Assembly (NCBI GenBank): GCA_002392765.1
Contig: DGHT01000017.1
Location: 30,595-48,624 of the forward strand
Reading direction: 5' to 3'
Length of the DNA stretch: 18,030 nucleotides
Source of the DNA: Verrucomicrobia bacterium UBA3841
GTDB taxonomy: Bacteria > Verrucomicrobiota > Kiritimatiellia > RFP12 > UBA1067
The position numbers and the translations under genes were made by a program. Shown piece after piece: positions 15,263 through 18,030 of the stretch. Each line of letters begins with the position of its first letter. Position 1 is the stretch's first letter. The notes beneath the pieces are model-generated. The model had not been told where the DNA came from. It did not search any database and saw only the letters and a program-made list of their open reading frames with translations.

Positions 15263-17893
15263 TCAGACCGTCTCGTGTTTCCCGTAATACGCGTTGAGGT
15301 ACATCTGCTTGATTTCGGACATCAGCGGATAGCGCGGATTGGCGCCGGTGCACTGATCGTCGAACGCCTGCTCGACCATGTCGTCGAGACGGTCCAGGAA
15401 GTCCTTCTCGTCCGGGACGTAGTCGCGGATCGTCGGCTTGATGCCGATTCTCGCCTGCAGATCGCGGATGGCCTTGACGAAGTTGTTGAACTTCTCGCCC
15501 TTGGACTTGCCGCCGATGCCGAGAGCGTCGGCGATTTCGAGGTAGCGTTCGAGCGCGTGCGGGTAGGCGTACTGCGAAAAGGTCCCCATCTTGCGCGGCA
15601 CGGGGTCGGCGTTGAAGCGCAGCACCTCCTCCATCATAAGCGCGTTGGCGATGCCGTGCGGAATGTGGTGGAACGCGCCGAGCTTGTGGGCCATGGAGTG
15701 CATGACTCCGAGGAACGCGTTGGCGAAAGCCATGCCGGCCATGGTCGCGGCGTTGGCCATCTTCTCGCGCGCGGCGGGATTGGGCGTTTTGGAAACGGCG
15801 GCGTCGTAGCACGCGGGCAGGCACTTGAAGATGACCTGCAGGGCGCGGATCGCCAGACCGTCCGTGTAATCGGTGGCCATGATGGAGGCGTACGCCTCGA
15901 GCGCGTGGCTGACGGCGTCGATTCCGGACGCCGAAGTCAGCCCGGGGGGCGCCATCATCTGCATATCCGCATCGACGATGGCCATATCGGGCATGAGTTC
16001 GTAGTCGGCAAGAGGATACTTCACTCCGGTCTGCTCGTCCGTGATGACGGCGAACGGCGTCACCTCCGAGCCGGTTCCGGCGGATGTCGGCACGCACACG
16101 AAATACGCCTTCTCGCCCATCTTGGGGAACGTGTAGACGCGCTTGCGGATGTCCATGAAGCGCATCGCCATGTCCTGGAAATCGGCTTCCGGATGTTCAT
16201 ACATCACCCACATGATCTTCGCCGCGTCCATCGCGCTGCCGCCGCCGACGGCGATGATGGCGTCGGGCTTGAATCCGGCCATCAGCTTCGCGCCTTCCTT
16301 CGCGCATGCGAGAGTCGGATCCGGCGCCACGTTGGAGAACGTGGTGAACATGATGCCCTGGTCTTCGAGAGACTTCTCGATGGCCTTGGTGTAGCCGTTG
16401 GCGTAGAGGAAGGAGTCCGTGACGATGAACGCCCGCTTCCTGCCGAGTTCGCCGCCGAGTTCGCGGAGAGCCACCGCGAGGCACCCCTTCTTCTGGTACA
16501 CCTTTTCAGGCGCGCGGAACCACAACATGTTTTCTCTTCTCATTGCCACGGTCTTGATGTTCAAAAGATGCTTTACTCCGACGTTCTCGCTCACGGAGTT
16601 GCCGCCCCAGGAACCGCAGCCGAGCGTAAGCGACGGCGCGAGGCCGAAGTTGTAGATGTCGCCGATTCCCCCGTGCGACGAAGGCGTGTTGACGAGGATG
16701 CGGCACGTCTTCATGCGCGCGGCGAACTCCGCGAGCTTTTCCTTCTCGTTCACTTCGTCGAGATAGACGGACGATGTGTGGCCGTAGCCGCCGTCCGCGA
16801 CGAGGCGCTCGGCCTTGTCCAGCGCGTCGGCCCAGTCTTTAGCGCGGTAAAGCGCCAGCACCGGGGAAAGCTTCTCGTGCGCAAACTCCTCGGAGATGTC
16901 CACGCTTTCGACTTCGCCCACGAGGATCTTGGTGTCCGCAGGCACTTCGAAACCCGCGAGCTGCGCGATCTTCGCGGCCTTCTGTCCGACGATCTTCGCG
17001 TTCAGGGCGCCGTTGATGAGAATCGTCTTGCGCGTGGCGTCGAGCTGCGCCTTGTCGAGCAGATGGCAGCCCATCTTGACGAACAGCGCGCGCACGTCGT
17101 CGTACACCGGGTCTTCTGCGATGACGCTCTGCTCGGACGCGCATATCATGCCGTTGTCGAACGTCTTGGAATGGATGATCGAGCTGACGGCGAGGGTGAG
17201 GTCGGCCGTCTCGTCGATGATCGCCGGCGTGTTGCCCGCGCCGACGCCGAGAGCCGGCGTGCCGGAGGAATACGCGGCCTTTACCATGCCCGGACCGCCG
17301 GTCGCGAGGATGATGTCCGCCTCTTTCATGAGGTAGTTCGTCTTGGGCAGCGAAGGCGCCTCCACCCAGCCGATAATGCCCTCGGGCGCGCCTGCAGCGA
17401 CCGCCGCGTCAAGAACGATCTTCGCCGCCGCTATCGTCGAATTCTTGGCGCGCGGATGCGGACTGATGACAATGCCGTTGCGCGTCTTGAGAGATATGAG
17501 ACATTTGAATATGGCGGTGGAAGTCGGATTCGTCGTCGGAATCACCGCGCCGACGACGCCGATCGGCTCGGCTATCTTCTGGATGCCGGCCGCCTCGTCC
17601 GTCTCGACGACGCCGCACGTCTTCGTGCCTTTGTAGGCGTTGTAAATGTACTCCGCCGCGTAGTTGTTCTTGATGACCTTGTCTTCGACAACTCCCATGC
17701 CGGTTTCCGCCACGGCCATCTTCGCCAGCGGAATCCTCGCCTTGTTCGCCGCCAGCGCGGCCGCGCGGAAAATCGCATCGACCTGCGCCTGTGAATATTT
17801 CGCGAATTTCGCTTGCGCCGCCCTCACGGACGCAAGCGTGGCCTCCAAATCCGCCACCGGATTCTCAGGCGCGATTGTCTCGTTTGTTTCCAT
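15263..17893 (-). CDS. adhE: Bifunctional acetaldehyde-CoA/alcohol dehydrogenase
   Basis: 876 aa, near the usual 870-890. AdhE reduces acetyl-CoA to acetaldehyde and then ethanol with two NADH, forming cytoplasmic filaments (spirosomes) in known cases. The N-terminal half (1-440) is an aldehyde dehydrogenase with catalytic C251 in FDNGMICASEQ. The C-terminal half (about 455-876) is an iron-dependent alcohol dehydrogenase with the nucleotide-binding GGGSAMDAAKIMW, then GIDAVSHALEAY and MAHKLGAFHHIPHG, whose histidines bind iron. The start METNE has AAGGAG just upstream and follows a strong promoter with a leader of about 39 bases. It provides a route for disposing of reducing power, complementing hydrogen production by the nearby hydrogenase. 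Confidence 0.97.
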   Translation of the reverse strand: METNETIAPENPVADLEATLASVRAAQAKFAKYSQAQVDAIFRAAALAANKARIPLAKMAVAETGMGVVEDKVIKNNYAAEYIYNAYKGTKTCGVVETDEAAGIQKIAEPIGVVGAVIPTTNPTSTAIFKCLISLKTRNGIVISPHPRAKNSTIAAAKIVLDAAVAAGAPEGIIGWVEAPSLPKTNYLMKEADIILATGGPGMVKAAYSSGTPALGVGAGNTPAIIDETADLTLAVSSIIHSKTFDNGMICASEQSVIAEDPVYDDVRALFVKMGCHLLDKAQLDATRKTILINGALNAKIVGQKAAKIAQLAGFEVPADTKILVGEVESVDISEEFAHEKLSPVLALYRAKDWADALDKAERLVADGGYGHTSSVYLDEVNEKEKLAEFAARMKTCRILVNTPSSHGGIGDIYNFGLAPSLTLGCGSWGGNSVSENVGVKHLLNIKTVAMRRENMLWFRAPEKVYQKKGCLAVALRELGGELGRKRAFIVTDSFLYANGYTKAIEKSLEDQGIMFTTFSNVAPDPTLACAKEGAKLMAGFKPDAIIAVGGGSAMDAAKIMWVMYEHPEADFQDMAMRFMDIRKRVYTFPKMGEKAYFVCVPTSAGTGSEVTPFAVITDEQTGVKYPLADYELMPDMAIVDADMQMMAPPGLTSASGIDAVSHALEAYASIMATDYTDGLAIRALQVIFKCLPACYDAAVSKTPNPAAREKMANAATMAGMAFANAFLGVMHSMAHKLGAFHHIPHGIANALMMEEVLRFNADPVPRKMGTFSQYAYPHALERYLEIADALGIGGKSKGEKFNNFVKAIRDLQARIGIKPTIRDYVPDEKDFLDRLDDMVEQAFDDQCTGANPRYPLMSEIKQMYLNAYYGKHETV

Positions 17894-17938
17894 TTTTCTC
17901 CTTAGTGGTTCGCCAGGTTGTTTCCCGGTCCTACCGCA

Positions 17939-17967
17939 ATTATATCATTTTCGGCGGCGAGAATCAA
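17939..17967 (-). promoter_or_regulatory. Sigma-70-type promoter of adhE
   Basis: On the minus strand TTGATT (17962-17967) and TATAAT (17939-17944) are separated by exactly 17 bases. TG stands one base before the -10, making it an extended -10 as well. Transcription would start near 17932, giving a leader of about 39 bases before the adhE ATG. This is the best promoter in the window and implies strong basal expression. Confidence 0.8.
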
Positions 17968-18007
17968 TGCCAAGGATTCGCACCCAGAAATTACAAATGA
18001 GGTGAAG

Positions 18008-18027
18008 GGACGCGCTTCATCGCGTCC
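18008..18027. repeat. 7-bp inverted repeat upstream of the adhE promoter
   Basis: GGACGCG (18008-18014) and CGCGTCC (18021-18027) pair around CTTCAT. The arm resembles the GGGACGC motif of the hairpins near 335-355 at the other end of the window, so both may belong to one family of small palindromes. Nothing else was recognised between it and the promoter. Confidence 0.5.
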
Positions 18028-18030
18028 GTC

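Noticed and set aside
14186..17794. 1202-residue open frame on the plus strand, antisense to adhE, the kinase and part of the GH2 gene
   Set aside because: It has no recognisable domains and is rich in R, H, E and V. It mirrors well-supported genes on the other strand and arises from GC-biased third positions.

Overview
This 18 kb, GC-rich window carries eleven protein genes. All are on the minus strand, closely packed, and most overlap or lie a few bases apart. The gene content points to an anaerobic, fermentative, Gram-negative bacterium: apolipoprotein N-acyltransferase implies diderm lipoproteins, and AdhE, two [FeFe]-hydrogenase-family proteins and thioredoxin-like [2Fe-2S] proteins imply anaerobic redox metabolism. 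There is also a secreted family 2 glycosidase. The style (high GC, hairpin-rich intergenic DNA, short tandem repeats, Shine-Dalgarno starts, TATAAT promoters) would suit a gut lineage of the PVC group such as Kiritimatiellota or Lentisphaerota. That placement is inference and is weakly supported.

Layout in transcription order, right to left. (1) 15263-17893 encodes AdhE (acetyl-CoA to ethanol) behind a near-consensus sigma-70 promoter. It is followed by a phosphotransferase-fold kinase (14414-15214). A long bulged stem-loop then precedes a secreted GH2 glycosidase fused to a glycerophosphodiesterase-like domain (11545-14292). (2) 6589-11491 is a five-gene hydrogenase cluster: thioredoxin-like [2Fe-2S] protein, PAS-containing sensory [FeFe] hydrogenase (HydS type), SpoIIE/PP2C phosphatase with an unrecognised C-terminal domain, second thioredoxin-like [2Fe-2S] protein, and a group B-type [FeFe] hydrogenase. 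It starts from a promoter at about 11525 and appears to end at a hairpin plus T-tract at 6543-6586. (3) 337-6525 is a four-gene run: HtpX protease, sodium:neurotransmitter-symporter-family transporter, U32 peptidase-family protein and Lnt, with overlaps or 2-base gaps. (4) 1-336 has no credible gene and is packed with small hairpins and short repeats. The last of these run into the 3' end of lnt.

The two most interesting items are the hydrogenase cluster and the fusion. The cluster looks like a complete hydrogen or redox-sensing module whose likely output is protein dephosphorylation. Its sensor has an alanine where catalytic hydrogenases carry the proton-transfer cysteine, while the second hydrogenase keeps every catalytic residue. 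The GH2-glycerophosphodiesterase fusion retains the key residues of both halves and has a 4 x 7-bp tandem repeat inside its reading frame. No RNA genes, CRISPR arrays, insertion sequences or phage genes were recognised.
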